Assembly (NCBI RefSeq): GCF_019649015.1
Contig: NZ_BLPI01000001.1
Span: forward strand, 4,087,001-4,151,000
Direction: 5' to 3'
Source: Agarivorans litoreus
GTDB taxonomy: Bacteria; Pseudomonadota; Gammaproteobacteria; Enterobacterales; Celerinatantimonadaceae
DNA: 64,000 bases
Under the pieces are notes generated by a model, which saw only the letters and a list, made by a program, of their open reading frames with translations, was not told the origin of the DNA and did no database searches. The translations under genes and the position numbers were made by a program. The number at the start of each line of letters is the position of its first letter. Position 1 is the first letter of the stretch. Below are positions 48,287 to 57,229 of this stretch, piece by piece.

Positions 48287-50611
48287 ATGACTATTTTGTT
48301 AATGTTAATAACCGCAGCGGTGGTGCTGTTGTGCATACCCGATACGCGTAAAAAGCTGGTAACTCGACCTGCTTTTAAAGTGTTTAAGAAAATCCTTCCT
48401 CCCTTATCTCAAACCGAGAAAGAAGCGATGGAAGCTGGTTCTGTATGGTGGGATGGCGAATTGTTTGGCGGTAAGCCAGATTGGAACAAACTGCACAATT
48501 ACCCAAAAGCTACTTTAAGTGAAGACGAACAAGCCTTTATGGATGTTCAAGTTGCAACGCTTTTAGACATGCTGGATGACTTTGATATTGTGCAAAATCA
48601 ACGTGATCTACCACAGCAAGTATGGGACTACTTAAAAGCGGAAGGTTTCTTTGCACTTATTATTCCTAAATCTTACGGTGGTAGAGAGTTCTCGGCCATT
48701 GCCAACTCAACCATCGTAAGCACCATCGCTACTCGCAGTTTGTCTGCAGCAGTAACTGTAATGGTTCCTAACTCCTTGGGCCCTGGTGAGTTGTTGCTTC
48801 ACTATGGTACGCAAGAGCAAAAAGATCACTGGTTACCAGGATTAGCAGATGGTACTCATGTTCCATGCTTTGCGTTAACCGGTCCTGAAGCTGGCTCTGA
48901 CGCAGGCGCAATTCCCGATAAAGGCATAATTTGTAAAGGTGAGTTTAACGGCGAAGAAGTGGTTGGTATTCGTTTAAACTGGAACAAGCGTTACATTACC
49001 TTAGCCCCGGTGGCTACAGTAGTGGGTTTGGCGTTTAAGCTTTACGATCCAGAAGGTTTGCTGGGCGAGCAAGAAGAATTAGGTATTACTTGTGCGCTTA
49101 TTCCTGCCGACCACCCTGGTGTTCGCACTGGTGATCGCCACTTTCCTCTGGGTTTAGCATTTATGAACGGTCCAACTTTTGGTGAAGATGTATTTATCCC
49201 ACTAGATTGGATTATCGGCGGTGCTGATTATGCGGGTAAAGGCTGGCGTATGTTGGTGGAATGTTTATCGGCTGGTCGCGGTATTTCTTTGCCAGCCCTT
49301 GGCACAGCTGTAGGCCACATGAGCTCGCGTACAACCAGTGCATACGCTTACGTACGTAAGCAATTTGGCTTATCAATTGGTCGTTTTGAAGGGGTAGAAG
49401 AAGCGCTTGCACGTATAGGGGGCATGACCTACCAGCTAGAGGCGGCTCGTCGTTTAACTGCTGGCGCTTTAGATTTAGATCAAAGCCCAGCCATTGTTAC
49501 TGCTATTGCTAAATATCACATGACCGAAATGGCGCGTACAGTATTAAACGACGCCATGGATATTCACTCTGGCCGCGCGATTCAGCTAGGCGCCATGAAC
49601 TATCTTGGCCACGCTTATAACGGTGTACCAGTGGCAATTACCGTTGAAGGCGCAAATATTCTAACTCGTAACCTTATGATCTTTGGTCAGGGTGCAACCC
49701 GTTGTCATCCTTATGTACTTAAGGAGCTACAGGCTGCGGCAAATCCTGATGAAGAAGCAGGTTTGGCAGAGTTTGATAGTTTGCTTCTAAAACACATTGG
49801 TTTTGGCGTTGGTAACTTTGCGGGTAGTTTATTCCAAGGTTTAACAGGTGCTGCGTTTAACTCAAGCCCAGTATCGGGCGACACTGCGGTTTATTATCGC
49901 CAGTTAACCAGAATGAGCCGCGGATTAGCGCTATGTGCTGATATGTCTATGCTAATTTTAGGTGGCGATCTTAAACGTAAAGAGCGTATCTCTGCCCGTT
50001 TAGGCGATGTGTTAAGTAATCTTTATCTAGCTTCTGCCACCTTAAAGCATTATGAAGATCAAGGCCGTCCAGCAGAAGATCTACCTTTTGTTAAGTGGGC
50101 AGTTGAGCGTAACTTGCATGAGATTGGCGTTGCTTTTGAAGGTTTCTTCCAAAACTTCTCAAACCGTATTGTGGCTCGTGTGCTTAAAACTGTTGTCTTC
50201 CCTTATGGCAATCGCTTTAAGTTGGCCGATGATCAAATAAGTCATCAAATTTGTGAAACCATGATGACGCCAGGAGCAGCACGCGAACGCTTAAGTCACT
50301 TGTGTGTAACCACTGGCGGTGAAGGTGACGCAGTAGCGATTATTGAGCAAGCATTCTTAGCTATGTATAAGGTTCGCCCTTTAGAGCGCAAGATTGCTAA
50401 GGCTCAAAAAGCTGGCCAGTTACCGCGTAAAGTTGCCCTAGCTGAGATTGTTGAAAAAGCTCTAGCGCAAGACATTCTTTCTAAAGAAGAAGCAAGTAAC
50501 TTGCTAGAAGCAGATAAGTTGCGTTACCAAGCTATTCAAGTTGACCACTTTGAACCTGGGGTATTAGAAGCAAAAAATGCTCCAATAGAATCTGAAGTGA
50601 ACGTAGCTTAG
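48287..50611 (+). CDS. fadE: acyl-CoA dehydrogenase FadE
   Basis: This is the first oxidation step of beta-oxidation. It has 774 residues from the ATG at 48287 (AAGGA seven bases upstream; an in-frame TTG lies two codons earlier). It is of the large FadE type: an N-terminal membrane helix (LLMLITAAVVLLCIP), then the acyl-CoA dehydrogenase core with CFALTGPEAGSDAGAIPD and GRGISLPALG, and AMDIHSGRAIQLG, followed by a FadE-specific C-terminal domain (RLSHLCVTTGGEGDAVAI). It is co-transcribed with psrA and ends at a strong terminator. Confidence 0.95.
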   Translation: MTILLMLITAAVVLLCIPDTRKKLVTRPAFKVFKKILPPLSQTEKEAMEAGSVWWDGELFGGKPDWNKLHNYPKATLSEDEQAFMDVQVATLLDMLDDFDIVQNQRDLPQQVWDYLKAEGFFALIIPKSYGGREFSAIANSTIVSTIATRSLSAAVTVMVPNSLGPGELLLHYGTQEQKDHWLPGLADGTHVPCFALTGPEAGSDAGAIPDKGIICKGEFNGEEVVGIRLNWNKRYITLAPVATVVGLAFKLYDPEGLLGEQEELGITCALIPADHPGVRTGDRHFPLGLAFMNGPTFGEDVFIPLDWIIGGADYAGKGWRMLVECLSAGRGISLPALGTAVGHMSSRTTSAYAYVRKQFGLSIGRFEGVEEALARIGGMTYQLEAARRLTAGALDLDQSPAIVTAIAKYHMTEMARTVLNDAMDIHSGRAIQLGAMNYLGHAYNGVPVAITVEGANILTRNLMIFGQGATRCHPYVLKELQAAANPDEEAGLAEFDSLLLKHIGFGVGNFAGSLFQGLTGAAFNSSPVSGDTAVYYRQLTRMSRGLALCADMSMLILGGDLKRKERISARLGDVLSNLYLASATLKHYEDQGRPAEDLPFVKWAVERNLHEIGVAFEGFFQNFSNRIVARVLKTVVFPYGNRFKLADDQISHQICETMMTPGAARERLSHLCVTTGGEGDAVAIIEQAFLAMYKVRPLERKIAKAQKAGQLPRKVALAEIVEKALAQDILSKEEASNLLEADKLRYQAIQVDHFEPGVLEAKNAPIESEVNVA

Positions 50612-50630
50612 CGTTACAGCAGTTTGTAGA

Positions 50631-50660
50631 AAAAGGATGCTTTGAGCATCCTTTTTTATT
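50631..50660 (+). terminator. intrinsic terminator after fadE
   Basis: The stem AAAAGGATGC/GCATCCTTTT is followed by a T-run. Confidence 0.92.
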
Positions 50661-50892
50661 GCCTGATATCTAACAGTTAATCTTCAAAGAAGCCCAATAG
50701 CCTAGATGTAAGACTTAGGTGGTTATCAGAGTTATCTTGTGTTTTTTACACGCTAGGTTTAGGGGTTTGAACACAACTAATAAGCGATGCTGCAGTTAGC
50801 ATATCGCGCGGGAAATGGAATACTTAGTGCGGAGCTGTTTAAAGCTAATGGTGCTGGAGAGCGTTAAGTTAAAACGCTGATAAACAGGCACA
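50661..50892. other. intergenic region between fadE and hexR
   Basis: This lies between two convergent terminators. I see no open frame, tRNA or repeat in it. Confidence 0.4.
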
Positions 50893-50894
50893 AA

Positions 50895-50916
50895 AGAGCC
50901 AGCTTTCGCTGGCTCT
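50895..50916 (-). terminator. intrinsic terminator after hexR
   Basis: On the minus strand, the stem AGAGCCAGC/GCTGGCTCT with a GAAA loop is followed by a short T-run. Confidence 0.85.
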
Positions 50917-50927
50917 AACTAGACAGT

Positions 50928-51776
50928 CTACAACGATTTATCAGTGCGCGAGTCTTTAAGACTTTGTTTTACTTTACGCAAATTTTCACGGAATTTCTCG
51001 CCTCGGCGTAGGGTAAAGCCGGTAGCTAATACGTCTATCAATGCCATTTGCGCAATGCGCGATGCCATAGGCATGTAAACGTCAGTGTCTTCTGGTACAT
51101 CCATAGACAATACAAGGTTACATTCTTTGGCCAATGGAGAGTCCTTACTGGTAATGCCAATAACCGTTGAGTCGTTCTGTTGAGCCAGTACCGCGATATC
51201 AATCATCGCTTTAGTGCGGCCAGTATGCGAAATCAAAATAATCACATCTTCTTCGGTAGCCACAATGCAGCTCATGCGCATCATTACTACATCATCAAAG
51301 TAGCTAACAGGCACATTAAAACGGAAGAACTTATTTAATGCGTCTTGAGCAACCGATGCAGAAGCACCCAGGCCAAAGAAAGAGATTTTCTTGGCTTGGG
51401 TCAATAAATCTACAGCGCGATTTACCGCATTAGGGTCTAAACTGTTTTTTGCTGCTTCGAGGCTCGCCATAGACGATTCGAAAATCTTAGAGGTATAAGC
51501 TTCTGGGCCATCTTCTTCGTCAACATGGCGGTTAACGTAAGGTGTGCCGTTCGCTAAGCTTTGAGCTAAGTGCAATTTAAAGTCGGGGAAGCCTTTAGTG
51601 TCTAAGCGCCGGCAAAAGCGGTTTACTGTCGGTTCACTTACGTCAGCCAGTTTTGCTAATGCAGCAATACTTGAATGAATCGCCGTTTGAGGGGAGGCGA
51701 TAATTACCTCAGCAACCTTACGTTCTGATTTGCTGAAGTTTTCTAAATTTTTAGTGATTTTTTCAAGCGTATTCAT
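50928..51776 (-). CDS. hexR: RpiR-family regulator HexR
   Basis: This repressor/activator of central sugar metabolism senses the Entner-Doudoroff intermediate KDPG. It has 282 residues. The N-terminal RpiR HTH (residues 1-75; SIAALAKLADVSEPTVNRFC) and the SIS sugar-phosphate domain (about 125-250; FFGLGASASVAQDA, ILISHTGRTKAMI) are complete. It is divergent from glk, one of its usual targets. A HexR-box-like sequence lies 46 bases before its own start. Confidence 0.94.
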   Translation of the reverse strand: MNTLEKITKNLENFSKSERKVAEVIIASPQTAIHSSIAALAKLADVSEPTVNRFCRRLDTKGFPDFKLHLAQSLANGTPYVNRHVDEEDGPEAYTSKIFESSMASLEAAKNSLDPNAVNRAVDLLTQAKKISFFGLGASASVAQDALNKFFRFNVPVSYFDDVVMMRMSCIVATEEDVIILISHTGRTKAMIDIAVLAQQNDSTVIGITSKDSPLAKECNLVLSMDVPEDTDVYMPMASRIAQMALIDVLATGFTLRRGEKFRENLRKVKQSLKDSRTDKSL

Positions 51777-51821
51777 AATATCCGTTATTTTTAGCGCATT
51801 TGTTATGTCGACGTTGTCAAA

Positions 51822-51836
51822 TGTAATAATTTTTCA
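51822..51836. promoter_or_regulatory. HexR-box-like site near hexR
   Basis: TGTAATAATTTTTCA agrees at 13 of 15 positions with the gammaproteobacterial HexR consensus as I recall it (TGTARTWWWAYTACA). It lies about 46 bases upstream of the hexR start, consistent with autoregulation. Confidence 0.5.
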
Positions 51837-52104
51837 ACAAAGTTATATGTCATACAATTACACAGACACTTTAGTAAAACAAGCTTAATTATGAGCAATC
51901 ATAGACTAGAGGCGGGTTTTATAGTTTGAGCTAGGTCTAATATCTTTGAAAATGAGTATGCAATTAGTAATTTACTAACGAAATTCTAGAACAAAAGCGG
52001 TAAAATTTGACGACATAAATATACTACAGCCATCTTAATGACAGTTTGTTAGGATAGGTAATAATATTTTTCTATTTTTTGAACTTGGTATGAAGGAAAA
52101 CAAA
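51837..52104. other. hexR-glk divergent control region
   Basis: This region has no open frame. It is AT-rich and holds both promoters. A near-palindrome TTAGTAATTTACTAA lies at 51965-51979 and a second HexR-like box at 52014-52028. AGGATAGGTAATAAT at 52052-52065 lies in the likely glk leader. Confidence 0.4.
52014..52028. promoter_or_regulatory. HexR-box-like site near glk
   Basis: CATAAATATACTACA agrees at 12 of 15 positions with the same HexR consensus, with a perfect right half (ACTACA). It lies about 75 bases before the glk start. Confidence 0.4.
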
Positions 52105-53070
52105 ATGGCCGGTTTTGGTTTAATTGCCGACGTAGGTGGTACAAATATTCGTTTAGCTCTTGTTGAACTTAAAACAGGTGAAATAGGGCGTTTAAAAAAG
52201 TATTTATGTGCTGACTACCCAAGCATCGCTGATGTGATTTCCCTGTACCTTAAAGAGCAGCAAGAAACAGTAACTCAAGCTTGTGTTGCCATTGCTTGTC
52301 CTACCGACAAAGATTGGATCGCGATGACTAATCACAGCTGGGCCTTCTCGAAGAAAGAAGTACAAGAACAATTAGGCTTTGAAGGTTTCCACGTAATTAA
52401 TGATTACACTGGCATTGCTATGTCGATCCCAACATTGACTGATGAGCAAAAAATCCAAGTGGGTGGTGGCGAAGCTAAAACAGGCGCGCCGATCGCAGTA
52501 TATGGTCCTGGTACTGGTTTAGGAGTAGCTCACTTAATTCACCACGACAGCGAATATGTATGTATTCCGGGTGAGGGTGGCCACGTAGAGTTTGCCGCAA
52601 ATGATGAAAAAGAAGCACACGTTTTAGCCTTTTTGCAAAAACGTCTGGGCCATGTTTCGGCAGAGCGTCTACTTTCTGGCCCCGGTCTAGTAAACATTTA
52701 TCAAGGTCTAATGGACATGCACGGTAAAACCGCAGAAGATTTCCAGCCTTCTGACGTCACTACTCGCGGTTTAGATGGCAGCTGCCCAGTGTGTGTAGAA
52801 GCAATGGAAGTGTTCTGTCGTGCTTTAGGCTCGTTTGGCGGTAACTTAGCGCTTAACATGTCTACCTTTGGCGGCGTATACATTGCTGGTGGTATCATTA
52901 CACGCTTTATGGATTTCTTTAATAACAGTGAGTTCCGCAAGCGTTTTGAAGATAAAGGGCGTTTTGTAGATTTTGTGGCAAAAGTGCCTGTTTATATCAT
53001 TACCGAAGAACAACCTGGCTTGCAGGGAGCAGCTGCTTACTTACGTCAAAGTAACGGCTACCGTATCTAG
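52105..53070 (+). CDS. glk: glucokinase
   Basis: This enzyme phosphorylates glucose with ATP. From the ATG at 52105 (AAGGA nine bases upstream) it has 321 residues, as in E. coli Glk; an in-frame ATG at 52090 adds five. It shows the phosphate-1 loop ADVGGTNIRLAL, the sugar site NDYTGIA, GPGTGLGVAHL, the phosphate-2 region GEGGHVEFA and the adenosine motif GGVYIAGGI. It is divergent from hexR and likely under its control. A terminator follows. Confidence 0.96.
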   Translation: MAGFGLIADVGGTNIRLALVELKTGEIGRLKKYLCADYPSIADVISLYLKEQQETVTQACVAIACPTDKDWIAMTNHSWAFSKKEVQEQLGFEGFHVINDYTGIAMSIPTLTDEQKIQVGGGEAKTGAPIAVYGPGTGLGVAHLIHHDSEYVCIPGEGGHVEFAANDEKEAHVLAFLQKRLGHVSAERLLSGPGLVNIYQGLMDMHGKTAEDFQPSDVTTRGLDGSCPVCVEAMEVFCRALGSFGGNLALNMSTFGGVYIAGGIITRFMDFFNNSEFRKRFEDKGRFVDFVAKVPVYIITEEQPGLQGAAAYLRQSNGYRI

Positions 53071-53090
53071 GTCTAACAGCTGTTTAATGA

Positions 53091-53117
53091 AAAAGAAGCT
53101 TCGGCTTCTTTTTTTGT
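53091..53117 (+). terminator. intrinsic terminator after glk
   Basis: The stem AAGAAGC/GCTTCTT with a short loop is followed by a T-run. Confidence 0.85.
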
Positions 53118-53242
53118 TTGAGTCAGCAAAAATTGTTTAAGAACTCGTCAGTTGCCAGTATTTGGCTAAAAAGTTATTGACCCAAACATAAGTGATCCGT
53201 AATCTAGCGCCTCATTATTGCTAAGCGCAATAAATCAAATAA

Positions 53243-53330
53243 GGTGACGTGTCCGAGTGGCTGAAGGAGCACGCCTGGAAAGTGTGTAAGGGGCAACCCT
53301 TCGAGAGTTCGAATCTCTCCGTCACCGCCA
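53243..53330 (+). tRNA. tRNA-Ser (anticodon GGA)
   Basis: This is 88 nt with encoded CCA. The acceptor stem is GGTGACG/CGTCACC, and the discriminator G and CCA end at 53330. The anticodon loop CTGGAAA gives GGA at 53277-53279. A long serine-type variable arm (AAGGGGCAACCCTT) and a T arm with GTTCGAATC are present. A terminator follows at once. Confidence 0.97.
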
Positions 53331-53350
53331 TCTTCAAGTTTAAAGACGTC
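53328..53350 (+). repeat. 23-base direct repeat at tRNA-Ser 3' end, left copy
   Basis: It begins at the tRNA CCA and runs CCATCTTCAAG then TTTAAAGACGTC. It is matched with three differences by 53651-53673. It could be one half of an att pair or the trace of a lost tandem tRNA copy. Confidence 0.55.
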
Positions 53351-53370
53351 CAAGGGCGTCTTTTTTCTTT
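53343..53370 (+). terminator. intrinsic terminator after tRNA-Ser
   Basis: The stem AAGACG(T)CC/GGGCGTCTT is followed by six T. Confidence 0.85.
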
Positions 53371-53650
53371 TCTTGTTTTCAATAAATTCAATGTCTTAGC
53401 GTCCATTACTGTCCAGTAACGTCCACTGAAATCCACTGCTTTAAGTAATACCGGAAGTAATACTTGTCTACATCAATTGATGCTAGTATTACTTTTGTAC
53501 GTGAAAAGCGTATTACTTTGACGTGTTATTTAACGCTATATTGATGAATATAAGCTTTTGAATTAAAGTGATTTTTTGGTGCAAAAGTAATACCTGTTAT
53601 TTTCGCAAAACGTAGTGAACTGAAAGTATTACTTTTGGGGGCGAATAGCT
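53371..53650. other. att-like region with six AAGTAATAC repeats
   Basis: No gene is visible. The nine-base motif AAGTAATAC (or its complement GTATTACTT) occurs six times: 53443-53451 (+), 53455-53463 (+), 53486-53494 (-), 53510-53518 (-), 53585-53593 (+) and 53626-53634 (-). Three GTCCA repeats lie at 53401, 53411 and 53421. Such clusters resemble the arm-type sites of a tyrosine integrase beside a tRNA gene, but no integrase is present. Confidence 0.5.
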
Positions 53651-53673
53651 CCATCTTTAAGTTTGAAAACGTC
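53651..53673 (+). repeat. 23-base direct repeat, right copy
   Basis: CCATCTTTAAG then TTTGAAAACGTC matches the sequence at the tRNA-Ser 3' end (53328-53350) with three differences. It is preceded by GCGAATAGCT, which weakly recalls the T arm of the tRNA. Confidence 0.55.
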
Positions 53674-54052
53674 TTTTCTAACAAATATCTCTATAAGACT
53701 CGCGAATCCTTCTGCTTTAAGTTTCTAATTACTTGCTAAGTCCTTAATGGGCTAAGCCTTGGCTAAGTGGTATTAATTTTTGCATGGTTAAGACATTTGA
53801 GTGAGATGTAGGGTTTGGTCCTTCAATACTGATTAACGTCATTAAGTGCGCCTAATTACCATACAGCATAGCAAGGCAATGGTAATGGGAGGTTGTTGTT
53901 ATTGGTAACCCTAAATCATTATCGGTGGGTATTGAATTACTGCGTAAGCTGTCAGATCTTGAAAAGCGTGCGCTTAATTCATAATGCGATAAGCCTCACT
54001 AACAGAGCGCAAAGCTGCGCTCAAATTTCTAATTAGTCAGAGTATTCGATTC
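53674..54052. other. intergenic region before pdxY
   Basis: I see no convincing gene. It contains one copy of a dispersed motif at 53814-53837 (see 57139 and 58566). A short open stretch ending at 53984 (GNPKSLSVGIELLRKLSDLE) has no good start and may be a gene remnant. Confidence 0.35.
53814..53837. repeat. dispersed motif, copy 1
   Basis: It reads TTTGGTCCTTCAATAC then TGATTAAC. It closely matches 57139-57162 and 58566-58587. Confidence 0.5.
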
Positions 54053-54824
54053 ATGAAAGGTATTATTTCAGTTCAATCACATGTTGTTTATGGCCATGCT
54101 GGAAACAGCTCTGCAGTGTTTCCGCTTCAACGCATGGGCTTTGAAGTTTGGCCAGTTCATACAGTACAGTTTTCTAATCATACACAATATGCTCAAGGTT
54201 GGACTGGCCAATCCTTTCCGGCAGATGCCATCTCTGATTTGGTCAAGGGGATTGATGCAATAGGGCAGTTACAGCAATGCCAAGCTGTAGTATCTGGTTA
54301 TTTGGGCGATGCCGAACAGGCAAAGTCATTAATTGCCGCCGTAGACATGGTTAAACAGGTTAATCCAAAGGCGATATACGTTTGCGACCCTGTTATGGGT
54401 GACCCTGATAAAGGCTGTATTTTGGCAGAAGGTATTAGCGAATATTTGGTTGAACACGTTATGCCTAAAGCAGATGTGATAGTGCCTAATCAATTTGAAT
54501 TGAGCCGTTTTGTAGGGATGGAAATCGCTAACTTAGATGACGCCGTTGGAGCATGCAAAGTGGCTTTAGAAAAAGGACCTAAAGTAGTATTAGTTAAACA
54601 TCTACACAGTTTATCTAAGCAGCAATTTTGCATGATGATGGCTGACTCAAGTGGATGCTATTTGGTTAAGCGCCCTAATTTAGAATTCGATAAAGCACCG
54701 GTGGGCGTAGGAGATCTTATTTCAGCTCTATTTACTGGGGGCTTATTGAAAGGTTGGCCGCCGATAATGGCTTTAGAGCATGCAAATAACGCTAGCTTTG
54801 GAGTGATAGAGGCCACTCAGCAGT

Positions 54825-54834
54825 GCGGTGAGTG
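54825..54834 (+). repeat. 10-base target duplication, left
   Basis: GCGGTGAGTG directly precedes the left end of the insertion sequence and is repeated at 56030-56039. Confidence 0.93.
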
Positions 54835-56029
54835 CAGGGCGGGAGCATACTTTGATGGATTTATAACCCAAAGAAGACTCTTGCCCTATAATCATCGTTC
54901 CAACCCGCTTTCTTCAGCTTCACTTTTTGGCTCGGCGCACCACATTCGCATTGCTTGAGCATATTCATCACAAAACGTCTAGATAACGCAATGTTTTCAA
55001 CGGCACCATCTAAAGTAATACGAGAGCTATCTTCTTTAAAAACAACATCTAAAACATAATGTTGGCTGTTCTCAATCCGCCAATGCTGGCGAATATAATG
55101 GCCCAGTAGTTTGTGGTTTGGCGACAAAGAACTAATGTAGTAAGAGGTATCTACAGTACCTTTACCATTGATCACACGATGGCGTTCCACTGCTATGATG
55201 CTTCTTATCGTCGGCCATTTCTTCGCCAATTCGTCGGGCAATTTGGCCTTTATCTGAAATACGTATCGCTCTTCGCTGCGACCATGTTTTTTCTCTTTGA
55301 CCTCGGTGACTATTTTCTCTTTACCTGCATCAAAAATCGCTTGGAACTGCTCCACAACAGCCGCTCTAAGCTTGGGCTGATTATTCTTAACCTGGACAAC
55401 AACATGCGCTTGTTTTTCTTTGATTTTTTCTAGTGTTTCACGCTGGCAATGCAGTGCATCAACCGTGACAACACTACCCTTTACATTAATGACATCAAGC
55501 ATTTGACGAACAATGCTTATTTCACCATTTTTAGTCTCAGTCGGCTTTTGGCTTAGAACGAGGCCACGCTCGGTGTCGTAAGCCGTGACCAACTGCAATG
55601 CTGTTTTCCTGTCGTTACGATAGGAGCCCCGTAGAACCTTTCCGTCAAAAGCGATAATGGGTTTGTTCTGAGTAGTTCGTTGTTCGTTAATCCAAAGAGC
55701 CAAAGCTTCAAGCAAAGATTCCGCAACAACGGAACGCAAGATGCGAGCTATCGTGTGTCTTCGAGGGATGCCATGCTCGAATGGTCGATATTTTCTTAAC
55801 CAGTCGAGTTTTTCTTCTCCAAAAAATTCAATGTCTTGCCAACCTTCGCATCCCGATGCGATAGCGCTGATCACAAGGAACATAACATCAATAAGGTTGT
55901 GTTTCTGGTTGATGTCCGATCGAGTATCTTCTACAACAGATAAGTGTTCAATAAGGTTCAAAATGACTGTGCTGCTGAGGGTTTGGCACAATTAGATCAT
56001 ATTAGTTAACAAAGTGCGATCCCGCCCTG
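54835..56029 (-). mobile_element. ISAs1-family insertion sequence, 1195 bp
   Basis: The terminal inverted repeats are about 20 bases with three mismatches: CAGGGCGGGAGCATAC at the left and the complement of CAGGGCGGGATCGCAC at the right. The perfect 10-base duplication GCGGTGAGTG on both sides marks a recent insertion. It holds one transposase gene on the minus strand. Confidence 0.94.
54861..55991 (-). CDS. ISAs1-family transposase
   Basis: This DDE transposase has 376 residues and is related to the H-repeat proteins of E. coli. An N-terminal transposase-associated domain (about residues 10-95; [20 protein letters not shown]) is followed by the DDE core: the first Asp in [14 protein letters not shown], the second in [12 protein letters not shown], and the Glu in [16 protein letters not shown]. 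It appears full-length and unbroken. The start is probably the TTG at 55991; no ATG is available near it. Its 3' end reaches almost to the left inverted repeat. Confidence 0.93.
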   Translation of the reverse strand: MCQTLSSTVILNLIEHLSVVEDTRSDINQKHNLIDVMFLVISAIASGCEGWQDIEFFGEEKLDWLRKYRPFEHGIPRRHTIARILRSVVAESLLEALALWINEQRTTQNKPIIAFDGKVLRGSYRNDRKTALQLVTAYDTERGLVLSQKPTETKNGEISIVRQMLDVINVKGSVVTVDALHCQRETLEKIKEKQAHVVVQVKNNQPKLRAAVVEQFQAIFDAGKEKIVTEVKEKKHGRSEERYVFQIKAKLPDELAKKWPTIRSIIAVERHRVINGKGTVDTSYYISSLSPNHKLLGHYIRQHWRIENSQHYVLDVVFKEDSSRITLDGAVENIALSRRFVMNMLKQCECGAPSQKVKLKKAGWNDDYRARVFFGL

Positions 56030-56039
56030 GCGGTGAGTG
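56030..56039 (+). repeat. 10-base target duplication, right
   Basis: GCGGTGAGTG follows the right end of the insertion sequence and is identical to 54825-54834. Confidence 0.93.
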
Positions 56040-56221
56040 GGAGCTGCAAACTGTATTTGCACAAGACCAACTAAGCGAACCACACCACAGCTTTCCTGCT
56101 TATAAAGTCGCATGAGCTAGCTACAATAGTAGATTTGAATATCTAGATCCTTAATAAGGTTAATTCGAACAGTATAAGGCGAAGCATCAATATACATGCT
56201 TCGCTTTTACTATTTTCTCGC

Positions 56222-57133
56222 TTATTTCTGCGATTGAATTCTTCGTTCGTTAATATAAGCAACAACTAGTGATTCGATGTCTTTCTTTATCTCCATTATC
56301 GCTTTAGAGCGCGGAGCCCAGAGTGCAATGGGGAACTGGAAATCATCTCTAACTTCGTTTAACTCTAGTTTTTGTAATTGCAATAACTCGCCGAGGTCTT
56401 GTATTGTCACCTTAGGCAGAATTGACCAGCCTACACCTTGCTGAACTAAGCTAAGTAATAGTGAGAAATCTTCAATAACTTCGTAATTGGAAGATAACAA
56501 AACTTTCTTTGAAATGTCATCATCTAGATAAGCTTTTAATATCAACTGCTTACTTGTTTTTAAAGCACTAAAAACCTGATTGCTAGGTAATTCTGCCAAA
56601 GGGCTGTTTTTGGCCGAGTACAGGCCAAAAGTTAGGTAGCAAAGAAAAGTTGTATCGAAACTCGTGATGGCGTTGCGTTGATCTATATTTACAAAGCCCA
56701 ATTGAATGGAATCATCTTCGATCCCCGCTCTAACTTCTTCTTTGGTTTTAATGAGGAAGTTAACTTTCATGAATGGATATTTCTCTAACAAGAGTTGGCG
56801 AATGCTAACTAAAACCTCACTAGGAATTAGATTGGTATAGGCAATATTGAGGCACTCGAGGTGTCCGTAAGATAGGCTAAGTGCCATTTTATTAAAAGAT
56901 TTTGCTTGCTCAATTGTTACCTTAGCATAGCTATATAACAGTTGACCTTCACTGGTTGGTTTTGCGCTTCTGCCGATCCGTTCAAACAAATCTACGGCCA
57001 GCTGGTCTTCTAGATTGGTTATCACTTGTCCAATGGTGGTTCTATGTTTGTTTAGTTTAATTGCTGCTTCACTAAATGAACCGTGTTCGTATACGGCTAC
57101 AAACGCTGCAAGTTGTTCCAAACTAAAATGCAT
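56222..57133 (-). CDS. LysR-family regulator of the efflux locus
   Basis: This LysR-type regulator has 303 residues. The HTH is at residues 1-60 (HFSLEQLAAFVAVYEHGSFS, then LNKHRTTIGQVITNLEDQLA), and the substrate-binding domain follows. The ATG at 57133 has AAGGA ten bases upstream; an in-frame TTG at 57151 would place that site inside the gene. It is divergent from the serine-hydrolase-like gene with only 96 bases between, so it probably controls that gene and the efflux set behind it. The arrangement resembles AaeR and aaeXAB of E. coli, but the protein is not obviously AaeR. Confidence 0.87.
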   Translation of the reverse strand: MHFSLEQLAAFVAVYEHGSFSEAAIKLNKHRTTIGQVITNLEDQLAVDLFERIGRSAKPTSEGQLLYSYAKVTIEQAKSFNKMALSLSYGHLECLNIAYTNLIPSEVLVSIRQLLLEKYPFMKVNFLIKTKEEVRAGIEDDSIQLGFVNIDQRNAITSFDTTFLCYLTFGLYSAKNSPLAELPSNQVFSALKTSKQLILKAYLDDDISKKVLLSSNYEVIEDFSLLLSLVQQGVGWSILPKVTIQDLGELLQLQKLELNEVRDDFQFPIALWAPRSKAIMEIKKDIESLVVAYINERRIQSQK

Positions 57134-57138
57134 GTGGA

Positions 57139-57162
57139 TTTGATCCTTCAATTCCGATTATC
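57139..57162. repeat. dispersed motif, copy 2
   Basis: It reads TTTGATCCTTCAATTC then CGATTATC. It overlaps the ribosome site of the LysR gene in the divergent control region. Confidence 0.5.
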
Positions 57163-57229
57163 ACTGTTCAAAGGATAACACTATTCTAAGCAGCAATATA
57201 AACAGTATTACTACTATGAGAGTTAGCTT

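Larger units (their letters stand above)
54053..56115 (+). pseudogene. pdxY: pyridoxal kinase PdxY, split by an insertion sequence
   Basis: PdxY phosphorylates pyridoxal in B6 salvage. The first 782 bases encode a normal Pdx[38 protein letters not shown], and the ATP/active-site segment [14 protein letters not shown]. An ISAs1-type element sits at 54835-56029. Removing it with one 10-base duplicate rejoins the frame, so that QQCGE continues as WELQTVFAQDQLSEP and ends at the TGA at 56113-56115, giving a 285-residue protein of normal length. As it stands, the frame reads about 40 foreign codons into the element and stops at 54958. The catalytic core is intact and only the last 25 residues are replaced, so some activity is conceivable. 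Confidence 0.92.

Noticed and set aside
50661-50892. Possible RNA gene between the fadE and hexR terminators
   Set aside because: No promoter-terminator pair or convincing stem was found between the two convergent terminators.
53221-53436. Minus-strand open frame across tRNA-Ser
   Set aside because: It reads through the tRNA gene on the opposite strand, a well-known false call.
55113-55995. Plus-strand open frames within the insertion sequence
   Set aside because: They are antisense to the transposase and have no family resemblance.
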